DNA of 64,000 bases, taken from Solanum dulcamara (taxonomy: Eukaryota; Streptophyta; Magnoliopsida; Solanales; Solanaceae). The notes beneath the pieces are model-generated. The model was given only the letters and a program-made list of their open reading frames with translations. It had not been told where the DNA came from and ran no database searches. This document shows positions 45,727 to 57,776 of this stretch, in pieces. The stretch spans positions 744,001-808,000 of the forward strand of contig NC_077242.1 of NCBI RefSeq assembly GCF_947179165.1, written 5' to 3'. The translations under genes were made by a program, and so were the position numbers. Positions within the stretch are counted from its first letter, which is position 1. Each line of letters starts with the position of its first letter.

Positions 45727-46449
45727 ATTCAAGATGCTCTTATGGTACTGAGCAAGTTTTTCAGGTTGCCACCGGCTTATTCACCTAGTCCCTCCATCTT
45801 TTATTTTGTTTCCATCCAGTGTGGAACCCAACCTATTAAATTTAAAAAATTTCAACATATCATAATTTTGTATTCACGATATCTAAAACACTATTCGAGC
45901 ACAACCCTTGGTCCCTTCATTCACTTTTATTTGTACATTTTAAAATTGACATAATTCCAAAAATTAATGACTAATTCATCACAATATTTATATTAATTTT
46001 GTATTTAAAAAAATAATAATTAATATTAAAAATAAAATCTTAATATGTTAAAAATCACAATTTATTTTAAACATACTACATAAATAAAAAAACAGAACAC
46101 TACTAAATTGGTTCAATAAAAATATTGTATTCGTGAAAAGTGAAAACAATACAATATATGTAACACATCCAAACAAGTTGCAAGTTGCAACCATGAAATT
46201 ATTTGATTGTATAATTATAATATTTTGGTTACTTGTCATAACATAATGTAAGTATATATTTTAAGGGCCAAAATGTAAAAAGATTGTGTTAAACGACGTC
46301 ATTCTATTAAAAGGACGACAAGGAAGGACAAAATTGGAATTGTGAAACAGCTAGGGTTTGAATTTATAAGCTGATAAAACCCAGCTCTGCAGAGCCGTCT
46401 TCCGTCTTTGAGAACAGCTAAACCCTAAGGGCCTCCGTCACCGGCGACA
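45727..46449. other. Divergent promoter region between the LOG-like and eS8 genes
   Basis: The two genes point away from each other, so this 0.7 kb holds both promoters. It is AT-rich in the middle; the right end carries telo-boxes of the ribosomal protein gene. Confidence 0.6.
46352..46428 (+). promoter_or_regulatory. Pair of telo-boxes in the eS8 promoter/leader
   Basis: A reversed AAACCCTA (46352-46359) and a forward AAACCCTAA (46420-46428) lie 90 and 22 bases before the start codon. Such boxes are usual for plant ribosomal protein genes and link them to growth. Confidence 0.75.
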
Positions 46450-48740
46450 ATGGGTAATAAAATCTATTCCTTCATTTCCCTGAATTTCATCCTTCAATGT
46501 TGTTTGTTTAATAGTGAAATGAAGTTAATGGAGAATTTTGCTGTAATATTGTATAGGTATCTCTCGTGATTCTATGCACAAGAGACGCGCTACTGGAGGA
46601 AAGAAGAAGGCTTGGAGGAAGAAGAGAAAGTATGTACAAATTATTCATATTTAAGTAATCTACTTTTTTACTTTTTGATAACTAAGTTAACGTGATCTGC
46701 AAACTTTAGCATTTTTGAGGATTTAGAGTTTATCTAGATTGTTCAATGTATGGCGGTAGATCTGGAGTTTTTTTGCTTTTAGCAATTCCTCACTTGTGTT
46801 GTTATTTTGAATATAATGAAAATTTTACATGGATCCAATTCTATGGAGTTTAGGCTAATGATGTGTATCTATGTTGCTTGTACTCTCCAAAAATGTTGCA
46901 ACACCTATGACGTATTCTTCTAGACTGCACTACTTTTTGGGAAATGACATGCACATTTTTGTAGTGTCTGAGAAACATTGGACGAAACTTAACAATTCAA
47001 TAGGCTTGAGGGAAGTTTTACAAAGGAATCAGCGTTGATAAAATTTAAAGTTTAGTTCTTTTGTTGGGGATTCTCTGTTTTCCTTGCCTAATGACAAGGA
47101 GTTAGTCTAACTAATGGGCTGATCCAAGAAGGAAAAATGTAGGAAAGGAAGTTTTTTTTTGGAGAAGGATAATGTAGAAGAGAAAGCAAAAAGCAAAAAT
47201 TTTTAGCTGTAAATGAAGAGAAGAAAAACAAGAAAGGGGGGTTGATCTCTCATTGATCCATGCCTAACAATGATGAATCTAACTGACTTAAAGAGCACTA
47301 AGTAAGAGCTTATACGCTGGTCACTTTTCCCAGCTGATATTTTACTTTAACTAACTAACCTTTGGTTGTATTTGGATTTGATTTTGATTTTGGGTGATGT
47401 CCCTGCCATTTGAACTTGGTGGGCAATTCAGAGGTGTTCCATAATTTAATTTAATGGGCTTGACTTTAATATTATTGCCACTTGCAAAGTGAGAGATCGA
47501 GTGTTAGTAGACAAGATGAAGTAAGTAAATATAATTGAAGATAAGGTGAGAGATGAAGCCAGACAAAAGGATATGACTTGAACATAAAATGACTGATGTG
47601 TACTACTACAAATTTGGCTTGCTTTCTTCCTAATTGTTGGCCAGTCTCTCTCTTGACCAGGGATTTTCTTGAATTCTGATACGAGCGACTGATATGTATG
47701 AAGAACTTGTCTTTTTGGTGGTTATTTGAGATTTGACTTTGTATTCCCTGCTTCTGTAAAGGTATGAGCTTGGCAGACAGCCAGCAAACACAAAGCTGGT
47801 GCCAAATGCTAAGACTGTTAGAAGGATAAGAGTCCGAGGAGGTAATGTGAAATGGCGTGCTTTGAGGTTGGATACCGGAAATTACTCTTGGGGTAGCGAG
47901 GCTGTTACAAGGAAGACTCGTCTATTGGATGTGGTGTATAATGCCTCTAACAATGAGTTGGTTAGGACACAAACCCTGGTGAAGAGTGCAATTGTTCAGG
48001 TTGATGCAGCTCCATTTAAACAGTGGTATCTCCAGCACTATGGAGTTGAAATTGGTCGCAAGAAGAAGACTGCTGCTTCCAAGAAGGAAGGAGAGGTATT
48101 TGAATGTCTTTTTTCAATTCCATGCTTCTCCTATATAATTTGAGATTTTATTTATTGATGATTCCATAATCAGTTTTGTTTTATTTGTCTTGAGGATTTT
48201 ATGTATGAACATTCTTAACCTTTAGAGGATTTTTCCCTTTACTATTGGTGTCTTGACTGTTTGTGCTGTTGGTGGTTCTAATTATAAAAAAGTTGTAACT
48301 GTCTTTTTAATAAAGGCTGCAGCTTAGCTACGACCAAATTCAATGGCAGTGTTTCTCTGTTTTGATGATTTCTGTTTTATTGATTCAACAGGAGGCTGAG
48401 GCTGCACCAGAGGAGAAGAAGAGTAACCATGTTCAAAGAAAGCTGGAAAAGAGGCAACAGGATCGCAAGCTTGACCCGCATGTTGAGGAGCAATTTGCTA
48501 GTGGGCGTCTGTTGGCTGCAATCTCATCACGACCTGGCCAGTGTGGTCGTGCTGATGGGTATGAATTCTCCTCCCTTATAGTAATAACTAGACCGGCTCC
48601 TAGTTGCTCACAGATTTCATTTTCTTACACATTTTCTTTTAACAAACTTTGACAGTTACATCTTGGAGGGAAAGGAGCTTGAGTTTTACATGAAGAAACT
48701 TCAGAAGAAGAAAGGGAAGGGTGCCAGTGGTGCTGCATAG
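46450..48740 (+). CDS. RPS8: 40S ribosomal protein eS8
   Basis: Exons 46450-46453 (only four coding bases), 46557-46629, 47762-48095, 48392-48558, 48656-48740; 220 residues, near the family's usual 222. It starts [17 protein letters not shown], a hallmark of eS8, and has the Lys-rich [18 protein letters not shown] block, the conserved [19 protein letters not shown] and a lysine-rich end. It is a structural protein of the small ribosomal subunit. The start codon exon followed at once by an intron is common in plant ribosomal protein genes. Splice phases all fit. Confidence 0.97.
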
Positions 48741-49220
48741 AGTTGCAGGCTCCAATTTTTAAATTATCAGAACAAATTAGATTGGTTTTTCTTCCCTATT
48801 CAACAGTCTTGCTTCATTGGAAGGGAATGATAAACTTCTTGTATCAGATTTAGATTAGATTCAAGTTTGTTTTGCATATGATGGTTAACTGAGAATTTTG
48901 AGAACGACTTCATGAAAAAAAGAATTTTGAGAACATCCTTATTTTTCTTAATTGCATTATTAATTGTTTTCTAAATCAGTGTTAAGATGGACCTTCTCTT
49001 GCAGTAGATACCTTCAAACAGTTCATGGGGATCACAGGGTTTCCTGCTGTCTAAAGTTCAATTTTCTATCAACATAGGCTGCATTTGTGAGGTGATTTCA
49101 TGACCAATGGCCGTATGTGAAAAGGTGTGTTTTCATATGCAAATTTATCACTTGACTGGTAAGTGAGATGTATTCTTACGTTTGGGGGGTGAGGGGGAGG
49201 GTATAAGAAAATAAGACAGC
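48741..49220. other. eS8 3' region
   Basis: 3' UTR and downstream DNA. No further feature is recognised. Confidence 0.5.
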
Positions 49221-49598
49221 AAAGGAGTCGTTTGGTTTGGATACAAGTAATGATGGGATAAGTTATGTTGAGAATAATTTTTATTGCTTGTTTGGTCTAT
49301 CATATTTAAAATTATATTAGCATAAATCTAAAGATAAGTTGTTTGTTTACAAAAATACCCTCAATCTTATTTAATTTTTCTTTTATATTTACTTAGTAAG
49401 CTGGGGATTTTAATTAAAAGAGACTTTTGAGTTATCTATTTGAGGATATAGGACACAAGTTTTAAAAATTGGGTAAAAGGGACTCTAGTATAATTAGGTA
49501 TTAATGAGTTATGCTAATTTAAAAAAGAATATTTTTATACACCCCAAAGTTTTGTTATTTACAAATAGGTCCAACATATAAGAGGGTTGTAAAAAACA

Positions 49599-49882
49599 CC
49601 TAAACAACTTAGGGTTGTTTAAATATCTTCTGGTTGTTTGAACTAAACAACTTTTGATTGTTTAAACAACTTCTGGTTGTTTGAACTAAACAACTTAGGG
49701 TTGTTTAAATATCTTCTGATTGTTTGAACTAAACAATTTTTGGTTGTTTAAATAATTTTTGGTTGTTTAAACAACTTTTGTTGTTTGAACTAAACAATTT
49801 AGGGTTATTTAAATATCTTCTGGTTGTTTGAACTAAACAACTTTTGGTTGTTTAAATATCTTCTTGGTTGCTTGAACAACTC
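49599..49882 (+). repeat. Minisatellite of palindromic GTTGTTT..AAACAAC units
   Basis: Repeated blocks such as GGTTGTTTGAACTAAACAAC and TTGTTTAAACAACTT alternate with TTTAAATATCTTCT. About seven or eight units are present, and each can fold on itself. Confidence 0.85.
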
Positions 49883-50429
49883 ATGTTTATATAAATATTT
49901 ACAACATATCCTCTCTTCTGTTCTCATCTCTTTTCATCAATTTTTTAATATAGTTTTCACAATCAAATCGGAGTGAAGAAAAAAATGAGAATGACAACAT
50001 CCGAAAAAGAAGAAGATGAAAACACAAAAAGTTTAAACAGAAAGGGAAAAACAGAGAAGGAAAAAAGTAAAGAAGTTAAGGAAGAAGAAGATGAAAGAAA
50101 AAGAAACAAGAGCGTTAAAAAAATGAAGAGAAGAGATGAGGGAAATGAAGAACAGAAGAGAGAAGAGAAGAGGGAAATAAAGAACATAAGTTTAAAAAAG
50201 TGGAGTAAATGAATGAAAATTAGGGTTTTATTAAAAGTTTTTGATCTTTTAATTTTTACCCTAAACTTTTAAATATTCTAATTCAACCCCATCTCTTCAT
50301 AATTAACATCTAATTAAAAATTTATAATAAAAAAAATTTTAAAAAAATACAAATCTCCTATAGTTCATTTAACTCTCAAAGGTCCCTTTTACCTTATTTT
50401 CCCTAGTAAGCTTTAGTTATTCATTCTTA

Positions 50430-50665
50430 AAAATAAAATTTTCATCTTATTTAACTAAAATATTTTTGTATATGCATTTTCCATGATTGTGTAGCGTGTT
50501 TTTAAAATTAAACTTTTATCTTATTTAACTGAAAAATAAAACTGTCATTTTATTTAGCTTTAAATAAAATTTCATCTTATTTAACTTAAAAATAAAACTT
50601 TCATCTTATTTAGCTTAAAAATAAAACTTTCATCTTATTTAGCTTAAAAACAAAACTTCCATTTT
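50430..50665 (+). repeat. Tandem repeat, about 30-bp unit
   Basis: Units of AAAAATAAAACTTTCATCTT followed by ATTTAGCTT recur five or six times with small changes. Confidence 0.8.
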
Positions 50666-51009
50666 AAGTTTATTAAAGTAAAACAAATTTTATTATTAAA
50701 ATTATCTACATTTAAAAGTTATTTTTATTTTAATTGATATATAAAATATAATTTTTAAGTTAGTAATAAAGTATTTAATTAAAATATGTAATTTAGTAGT
50801 GCAGTGGACATTTTAAGAGAAATCAAAATATAAATAAACATAAAATTAATCTCTTTTATCTATCACACCAAACGATCCCTAAAATAGAAAAATACAAAAT
50901 AATTGAAGCAACATATAATAATACACATTAAAGAATAAGAAAATATGCACAACTAGATAATACTACTTGAAGGAAAGGAGAAGCCTAACATGTACTTCTC
51001 CCACACAAC

Positions 51010-51350
51010 TAGTGACAACATTCAACTACTTATTAATCCTCAATTTTTGTACCTTTCTATCTAAAGTCATATCCTCAATTAGTTGAAATTGTGGTATGTT
51101 TTGTTTAATCATTTTCCTTGGTGACCTACCTCTATCTCTCCTAATTTCTGCTACAACCAATCTCTTACACATCCTTACTAATAGATCCTTGCATCTCCTT
51201 TTCACATATTCGAAACATGTCAGTCTCGCTTTCTTTATCTTATCTGCCACAAAAAATACTCTCATCTTGCCTTATATAACTTCATTCCTAATCATATTTC
51301 TCCTAATATGCCTACACATTCATTTGATTATTTTTATCTCCATTACCTTC
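51010..51350 (-). mobile_element. LINE retrotransposon 3'-end remnant
   Basis: The minus strand encodes, with stops, a segment like the C-terminal end of plant LINE reverse transcriptase proteins: KKARLTCFEYVKRRCKDL, then RLVVAEIRRDRGR and LIEDMTLDRK. This is the usual ending of ORF2-like proteins. Only the last 110 or so codons remain. Confidence 0.7.
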
Positions 51351-52370
51351 ACTTTTATCTTGCTCTCTTAATAGGCAAAGGGATACGGCAGCAAAACGAT
51401 GGTATTGCATCATCATATTTGTTGTACCCTTTGAGAGGAAAAATAAGTGTCAAAATTCATGTGGAAGTCTGACCATATTCCAAAATTTGAATAATTTAAA
51501 CAATTGTACTCTTCTATTTTACAAGGCTATTATTTATTTTCATCATGCTTTTGTTCCTATGACGCCACAATGAGTGGACCCCTAAGTTAGTCAAAATATT
51601 CAAGAATCTTATCCTATGAAATATTTATATGTAAATAAATTTGACTGGTTGACAAATTTAAATGTAAACACCAAAAATAAATAAATATGAAAATTGTAAA
51701 ATAAATAAAATTGGAAAGTTATCTGGTCATTGCGCCATGTAATTACTATCAAGTCTTTGTACTCCTACCAACATGACTTGTGGAGGGAAGTGACGGAATT
51801 GTTTTATTGTGATATCGATCGGTGTGTATAGAGTCAAGGATTTGCTGGGAATTTCGGATCGAAGACAGAAGTCTCGAATTCGAGCCTTGAATATAAAGAA
51901 AATTTTATAGGGAGCACTACTCTAAATAGAACCTACAGTGCACAATTCGAATTTAATCGAAGTTTTAATACAAATATCAAACACCGGATGAAAAATATAA
52001 AAAAGAAAAATCTTTGTGATCCTTGAAATGCTGTTTGAAATGGAAAATTTGGACAAGCGCTTTCAAAAAGGGTCGATTTATGCAAATGTCACTTTTACGT
52101 TATCATTTCGATTTTGTTCTTATGTTGAACTGATAAAATATTAATCTATCGTTTGACATTTATAAAAATTAATTTATGATCTGACACTTTTTCATAAGAT
52201 ATTTTTAAAAATTAATCTATAGACCCGTGTGTAATCTAAAAGGAATTTCATCAAATAACTATCTAAATTTCTTTATTTTAAAAAAATTGCACAGTACAAA
52301 AACATTTTCTTTTAACTTGATCTCTACTAATATTTTTGTCCTTCAACTTTAAGTGTACATAAGTAGATAT
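51351..52370. other. Intergenic region
   Basis: AT-rich; no gene or repeat family recognised. Confidence 0.5.
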
Positions 52371-52615
52371 TTAGGAATCATTTGGTGCGAGAGATAAAAA
52401 TAAATAGTCTTGGAATAAAAAAATAGTTCAGGAATAAAAATTTGTTATGTTGTTTGATTGTCGAATTTGTGATAACTTATCTCAGTATCCCACTATTTAT
52501 ATCATAGTGATGAGATAAGTTATTCCATATGCATGGTGGGATAACTTATCCGAGGATAGCTAATCTCAGAATAATTAATTTTGGGATAACTTGTTCCCAA
52601 CCAAACGACCCCTTA
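52371..52615. mobile_element. Tourist-like MITE
   Basis: Element 52374-52612 between TTA duplications (52371-52373, 52613-52615). Ends GGAATCATTTGGTGCGAG and, reversed, GGGGTCGTTTGGTTGGGAA are inverted repeats. Inner blocks such as GGGATAACTTATC repeat in both directions. Confidence 0.85.
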
Positions 52616-53092
52616 AATTTATATAAAGTTGTACAAGTAAACATACGCATCCTACAAATTAGTTCGAGTGTATCTCACATGAATAGTCATGTAGAATATG
52701 TGTCTATTAGTTCAATTTTATATAAATTTAAGTGTCTATTTATTCATATTTAAAGTTTAAAAATATAAATATCAATCAATTCAGGTCAAGTTAAAAGTAT
52801 GTTTTATACAAAACGAAAATTGTGCATAGCAAATGGGGAGACATCATGAAAACGCTATGCTGACGTGAGAAATAAATATATAAACAAAAATAAAAATAAA
52901 AACAAAAGGTGCCTGCATCTCAAGGAAACTCCCTCTTCCTTTCATATATTTTGACTTAATTGCCAATTACACACTATATATAATACTAACACCTTATAAT
53001 AAGTTGCTACACAAATATATACTACAAACAAATAAAACTCACAAACAAAAACAATTTTTTTTTCTAATTTACTACTTTTGGACAAGACAAAA
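52616..53092 (+). promoter_or_regulatory. Pirin promoter and leader, with TATA box
   Basis: TATATATAA at 52976-52984 lies about 110 bases before the start codon and is the best promoter candidate. The rest is AT-rich. Confidence 0.5.
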
Positions 53093-55487
53093 ATGTCAGT
53101 TGTAAGAGAACCTCGTTCTATTGCCAGAAAATTTTTGGCAAGGCCTCAACAAGAAGGACTTGGAGCTGTTGTTAGAAGAAGCATTGGAAGGTATATCCAC
53201 TTCTTCTTTTTTGGTTCAGATTTTGGTGAGATTATACGGAATATGTTGTTATTGTTGTTGTTGAATACGATTTTCATCTAAACAAATTCAAAATTAAAAT
53301 TTGATACATTCAATCAGAGCATTTGTCTTCTTCTTATGTTGCTTGTTACTGTTGCCTCTTTTTCAAACAATGTAAGGTAGGGGTAAAATCTATGTAGACT
53401 CTATCTTTTTCTGACTTTATTTATGAAATTACGTTGAATTTATTGTTATTGTTTGAATCGATTACATTTGAAATTATAAAGTATTTGATAAGATTTTTTC
53501 CCCATATATTTATGTTTTACGTCGAAAATATTGAATATAGTTGAATCAGGTTGTATTACCCTATGATCTTTTGATAGTAACTTTGTTCATTAATTGACAT
53601 CTTTTGTATTTTCCTCTCTCAGGTTTGAGTTGAGATACTTTGATCCATTCATTGTTTTGGATGAATTCTCAGGTACAGTTAAATTAATAACTTAATTGTT
53701 TGACATTTTTATAATCCATCTGTTTAATCATCTAAATTTTTTTTTTTGTCTCATTAAAATTAATTGCAGTTTCTGCTCCATCTGGTTTTCCTGATCATCC
53801 ACACAGAGGTAGCAATAATTAGCATTATAATTATTTAATATCTTCTGCTTTTTCCCATCTAAAATATTTTTTGATTCTCATCACTACAAATTTTTTTCCT
53901 GAATATTTTTACAGGCTTTGAAACTGTCACCTACATGTTGCAGGTATTTTTATTTTCAATTTTACCCTTATAATAATAATAAAAAAAGCAAATAAAGAGA
54001 TTATTTTAGCTTATTCTATTTGTTTAGTAATAATAGTCTCTTTCACATGCTGTTGGTGTAAAAGTAAAGGTACTAAATTAATTTCCACGTTTCAGAAAAT
54101 TAGAGTAGTTGAATAAATGTGATTGTCCAACTTAGAAATAAAGCAACATATATTAAAATTTATTGATCATATAAAAAATCTTTATACTGGCTGTTTATAT
54201 AACTTAAATCCCTACAAATAAATGACTGGATTATGTTTGTCAGCACATAAGTATACATTTTGTTTTTGTATCCTAAAATTCATGATTTTGATAATTATTT
54301 AGGTAAACAATTTTTACTCCCTTCGTCCATCTTTATTTGTTCACTATACTATTTTGAGATGCTCAATAATACTTATCCAGAATAATTTATCATGATGTGT
54401 CTATTTTAGTGCTTTTTAATTCCTGTGTCAAGTCAATAATGGACAATTATTATTGAACAGAGGGAATATAGTTAATTTGATTAAGAGTCTGTTTGGCTTA
54501 ACTTATCTAAAACAGTTTATAAACTGCTTTAGATAAGTTAAACCAAACATGCCCAATTATTTTTTTGAACTTATTTTAAGCATAAAATAATTTTAAATTC
54601 ACCAGTCAAACACTCAAAAAAAATGAAAATAAATTATTTTCAGCAATTTATAAGTCATTCCAGTCTGGCTCTAAAACAAGTTTTAATTTTTTATACAAAA
54701 ATAGGGAGCTGTGACACATGAAGATTTTGATGGACACAAAGGCACAATTGGAGCAGGTGATTTACAGTGGATGACTGCTGGAAGAGGAGTAGTTCATTCA
54801 GAAATGCCTGCAGCTGAGGGAACACAAAAAGGTTTACAATTGTGGATTAATCTCTCCTCCCAACACAAAATGCAAGTCTATTCGTTTTCTCTTTTTTGTT
54901 CGCGATTTTTCATTCGAGATTAGATATTATTTTCTTAGGAATATCATTCTAATATCTCAATGGTTTATAACAGGATACAACCAAGATATCAAGAAATATC
55001 AAGTGCCAACATAGAAGAAGCAACAAAAGATGGAGTAAAAGTGAGAGTTATAGCAGGAGAAGCACTAGGAATAAAATCAACTATACACACAAAAACTCCA
55101 ACAATGTATTTGGACTTTACTTTAAAACCAGGATCCAAAATTCAACAGCCAATTCCCAAATCATACAATTCATTTGTATATATTTTAGAAGGTGAAGGTA
55201 TTTTTGGGCAAGATTCAAGAACAAATTCACCTATATCTTCACATAATTTGTTGCTTTTGAGTGGATTTGGTGATGGACTTGTGGCATGGAATAAGGGGAC
55301 AAAAATACTAAGGTTTATATTAGTAGGTGGAGAGCCATTGGGTGAACCAATAGCACAATTGGGACCATTTGTGATGAATACTCAAGAAGAAATTGATCAA
55401 ACTATTGAGGATTTTGAAAATTATACTAATGGTTTTGAGAAAGCTAGATATTGGAGATCTCAAGCTAGAGTTGAGCTTGGTTATTAA
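53093..55487 (+). CDS. Pirin-like cupin protein (6 exons)
   Basis: Exons 53093-53190, 53623-53672, 53770-53808, 53915-53943, 54705-54871, 54974-55487; 298 residues. The frame opens earlier with TTG, but the first ATG is at 53093. Pirins are nuclear or cytoplasmic iron-binding bicupins; some plant pirins act in signalling or have quercetinase activity. The metal ligands of the N-terminal cupin are visible: His59 and His61 in DHPHRGFETVTYM, and His102 and Glu104 in VVHSEMP. Both cupin halves are complete. Intron 5 (54872-54973) starts with GC (AAAAT|GCAAGT) and ends with AG, the only placement that keeps the frame and the conserved sequence. Tomato pirin (Le-pirin) is reported to respond to cell death; this may be that gene or a paralogue. 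Confidence 0.93.
53225..53455 (+). mobile_element. Two SINE tail remnants in pirin intron 1
   Basis: About 53225-53268 ends in GTTGTTATTGTTGTTGTTG. About 53375-53452 contains AAGGTAGGGGTAAAATCTATG and ends in TTATTGTTATTG. Both resemble SINE 3' ends; the second is clearer. Confidence 0.4.
54315..54468. mobile_element. Stowaway-like MITE in pirin intron 4
   Basis: A 150-bp element (54317-54466) flanked by TA, with ends CTCCCTTCGTCCATCTTTAT and, reversed, TTCCCTCTGTTCAATAATAA. Confidence 0.75.
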
Positions 55488-55591
55488 TTGATAAGTTGGA
55501 ATTTATAGATTCAAGTAATTCAGATTCTCGTTGCTTAAGGTCTTTTTGGATCAGGAAAATCGTTGTATATCATATACAAAGTATTTATTAT

Positions 55592-55780
55592 TTTGTCCTT
55601 AGCATAATTGGTAAAGTTATTGTCATGTGACTAATAGGTCACATATTCGAGCTGCGGAAACAATCTTTTGCAAATATGCAGAAGAAAGTTGCGTACAATA
55701 CATCTTTGTGATCCGGCATTTCTCTGAACCCTATGCATAGTAGAAATTTAGTGAACCGGACTGTATTGTTTTCTTTTATC
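55592..55780 (+). mobile_element. Near-complete TS-like SINE downstream of pirin
   Basis: Reads a tRNA-like head with A box (TTAGCATAATTGGTAAAG) and B box (CATATTCGAGCTGC), then GAAAGTTGCGTACAATACAT, GTGATCCGGCATTTCTCTGA and a tail near GAACCGGACTG. Order and spacing fit the SINE family recalled from tomato and tobacco. Copies at 16445, 45212 and 61812 look related. Confidence 0.75.
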
Positions 55781-55934
55781 CTTGATTCTTTTGTTGTTGC
55801 CATATTTTCCTTGCACATTTTGAATAGAATGTTAAGTTAATTAATTTTGAATGTGAATAATATGGCTGAATCTATTTTTTTTTATATACATCTAAGACTT
55901 TATGATAGTATATAACGCTTTTTAGTATTTGTAG

Positions 55935-56290
55935 TATACGAGTCAACTTGTATATGCTTTAATTAATGGGGAATTCTCGCATATACCTTAATTATGTTAT
56001 ATAACTATAGTTTGCTAATTACAATTCATAGCTATAGTTATAACATCGTTTGTATAATTCGCACAGCATTTGTATACATTTGTATAATTCACAACTTTTG
56101 TATAACGTTCGTATATTTTGCTATACAATTCGATTCGCGCACAACGTTTGTATAAATCGCGGATATTATACAAAACTCAACTGTATAATTACACGAATTA
56201 TACAAAACTCAACCTGTAATTATATCTAAATGTTTGTCGCGAGCCATGATTAATTCAAACTATAACTATGTTAGCTAATTAATTAGTATA
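55935..56290. repeat. AT-rich repeat with reiterated GTATAATTCGC motifs
   Basis: Motifs such as TTTGTATAATTCGCAC, TTTGTATAATTCAC and AACGTTTGTATAAATCGC recur, then appear reversed as AATTATACAAAACTCAAC. Blocks like AACTATAGTTTGCTAATTA and AACTATGTTAGCTAATTAA lie at the two sides. Probably a non-autonomous element; boundaries are not clear. Confidence 0.5.
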
Positions 56291-57743
56291 TATTTGATTA
56301 TCCGTGTAATTTTTCCTTTATTAATTTATTAATATTTGTTATTTTTTATCACCACCAATAGAAAAAAAGAATATAATAAAGAAACATAACGTGACCAGGT
56401 AACATGAGTTATGCGCATTTTTAATAATGCTACTTTGTTAGAATATTTATTCTGCTCAAAGATCGTTGACTCGTGCTTTATGGGCACATCAATTTTTTTT
56501 ATTTTTGGTTCTTTATAAAATTGGCAAAAACTTAGTGGTACGCAATTATATTAGCATGGTCAGATATTATCATTAATTAATTTACCATATTAGCTATAGT
56601 CACAGTCCTATCACATGCAACTGAGAATTGGACAGTGTAGAAATTTCAATAATTTTGACTAAATGGAAACTAGGGAGTGGGAATAAATAAATAAAAAAAT
56701 GTCCTTCTTTGTTTGGTTAAAGAAGGAAAGGAAGAAAAATCATATTATATAAATTTAATTTTGACTCCAGTTTTGTTCTACACTTCTTTATTTAATTAAA
56801 TTTTGACTGCTTTTAATTCTACACTTCTTTATTTGTTATTCATCCAATATTTGATACATATTTAAAAGATTTCACTTTACCGTAAAAATTTTCTTACTAA
56901 AATTGACTTAGTTTTCAAAATTTCTAATTAAGAATTGAATAATATAAAATATTTTTTAAAATATAAAATTAAATATAACTTTCTGACATATAGGTCGTAT
57001 AGAGTCCAATAGAAAAACCCCCTACTAATTATGTTATTAGAAGCAATTAATCCGTAAATGTTATCTATAATTACTTTTTAAAAAATATGATAACTTATCT
57101 GCATCAGAGAATTTATTATAATTAAGTGTTTTAAAGAATCTACTAATTTCTTGATATAAACATAAAATCAAATGTAAAGAAACTTTTATCAAATTATGTG
57201 TAATACACATTTTATTTACCAATAAGTCCAATAGCGAAGCTATCTTATGTTAACGGGTGTCAATTGATATTTATTTTGTCGATTAAAATTTTAATTTTAT
57301 GTACACAAATTATATATTGACTCTCCTTTATTTTTAGTATGTGTGCCCATTTTTTTATATTTTAACACTCTTAATAAAATTCGTAACTCCATCGCTGCTA
57401 ACAATAATAACAATATATCAGTATAATTTCATAAATAAATATACTTTCTCTCTTTATTTTTAGTTGTCATGATAATATTTGATACAATTCTTAAGAAAAA
57501 AATTAATTAGAAGTGTTGTTTGACTAATATATATCTTATTAATTATTTAATTTTTATTTATATTTGTATTTCATAATTTTTGAATTATTAATATTAATGA
57601 TAAAATTAAAATAGAGAAAATATTTTTAATATACATGATAATTAAAAAAGAGAATAAACGTTTATTAAAAAATAATATAAGGAAAGACATAGGCGAAAAA
57701 ACCACATAGTATACCAACTTGGAACACTCCGAAAAACTGGCAC
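56291..57743. other. Intergenic region upstream of the xylosyltransferase gene
   Basis: AT-rich; no gene recognised. The right end should hold the promoter. Confidence 0.5.
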
Positions 57744-57769
57744 AGAGAGAGAGAGAGAGAGAGAGAGAG
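57744..57769 (+). repeat. (AG)13 microsatellite just before the xylosyltransferase ATG
   Basis: The repeat ends 7 bases before the start codon, so it is probably in the 5' UTR. GA repeats near starts can bind BPC/GAGA-binding proteins and vary in length. Confidence 0.9.
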
Positions 57770-57776
57770 GAAGAAG

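Larger units (their letters stand above)
49221..50881. mobile_element. 1.65-kb inverted-repeat DNA element with internal minisatellites
   Basis: The left end (from 49224) GGAGTCGTTTGGTTTGGAT and the reversed right end (to 50878) GGGATCGTTTGGTGTGATA are inverted. They are of the same style as the Tourist-like ends nearby, and the flanks are AAA and TAA. It contains two tandem arrays and an open frame (49973-50212) of almost pure Lys/Glu/Arg, which I treat as low-complexity. No transposase is seen. Confidence 0.6.

Noticed and set aside
49599..49882. CRISPR-like array
   Set aside because: Units are irregular, without unique spacers, in a plant genome; it is a minisatellite.
49973..50212. 79-residue Lys/Glu-rich open frame
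   Set aside because: Purine-rich low-complexity sequence inside a transposable element. Both strands are open there, which is typical of simple sequence.
51096..51371. 91-residue plus-strand hydrophobic frame
   Set aside because: Opposite strand of the LINE remnant; the hydrophobic look comes from T-rich sequence.
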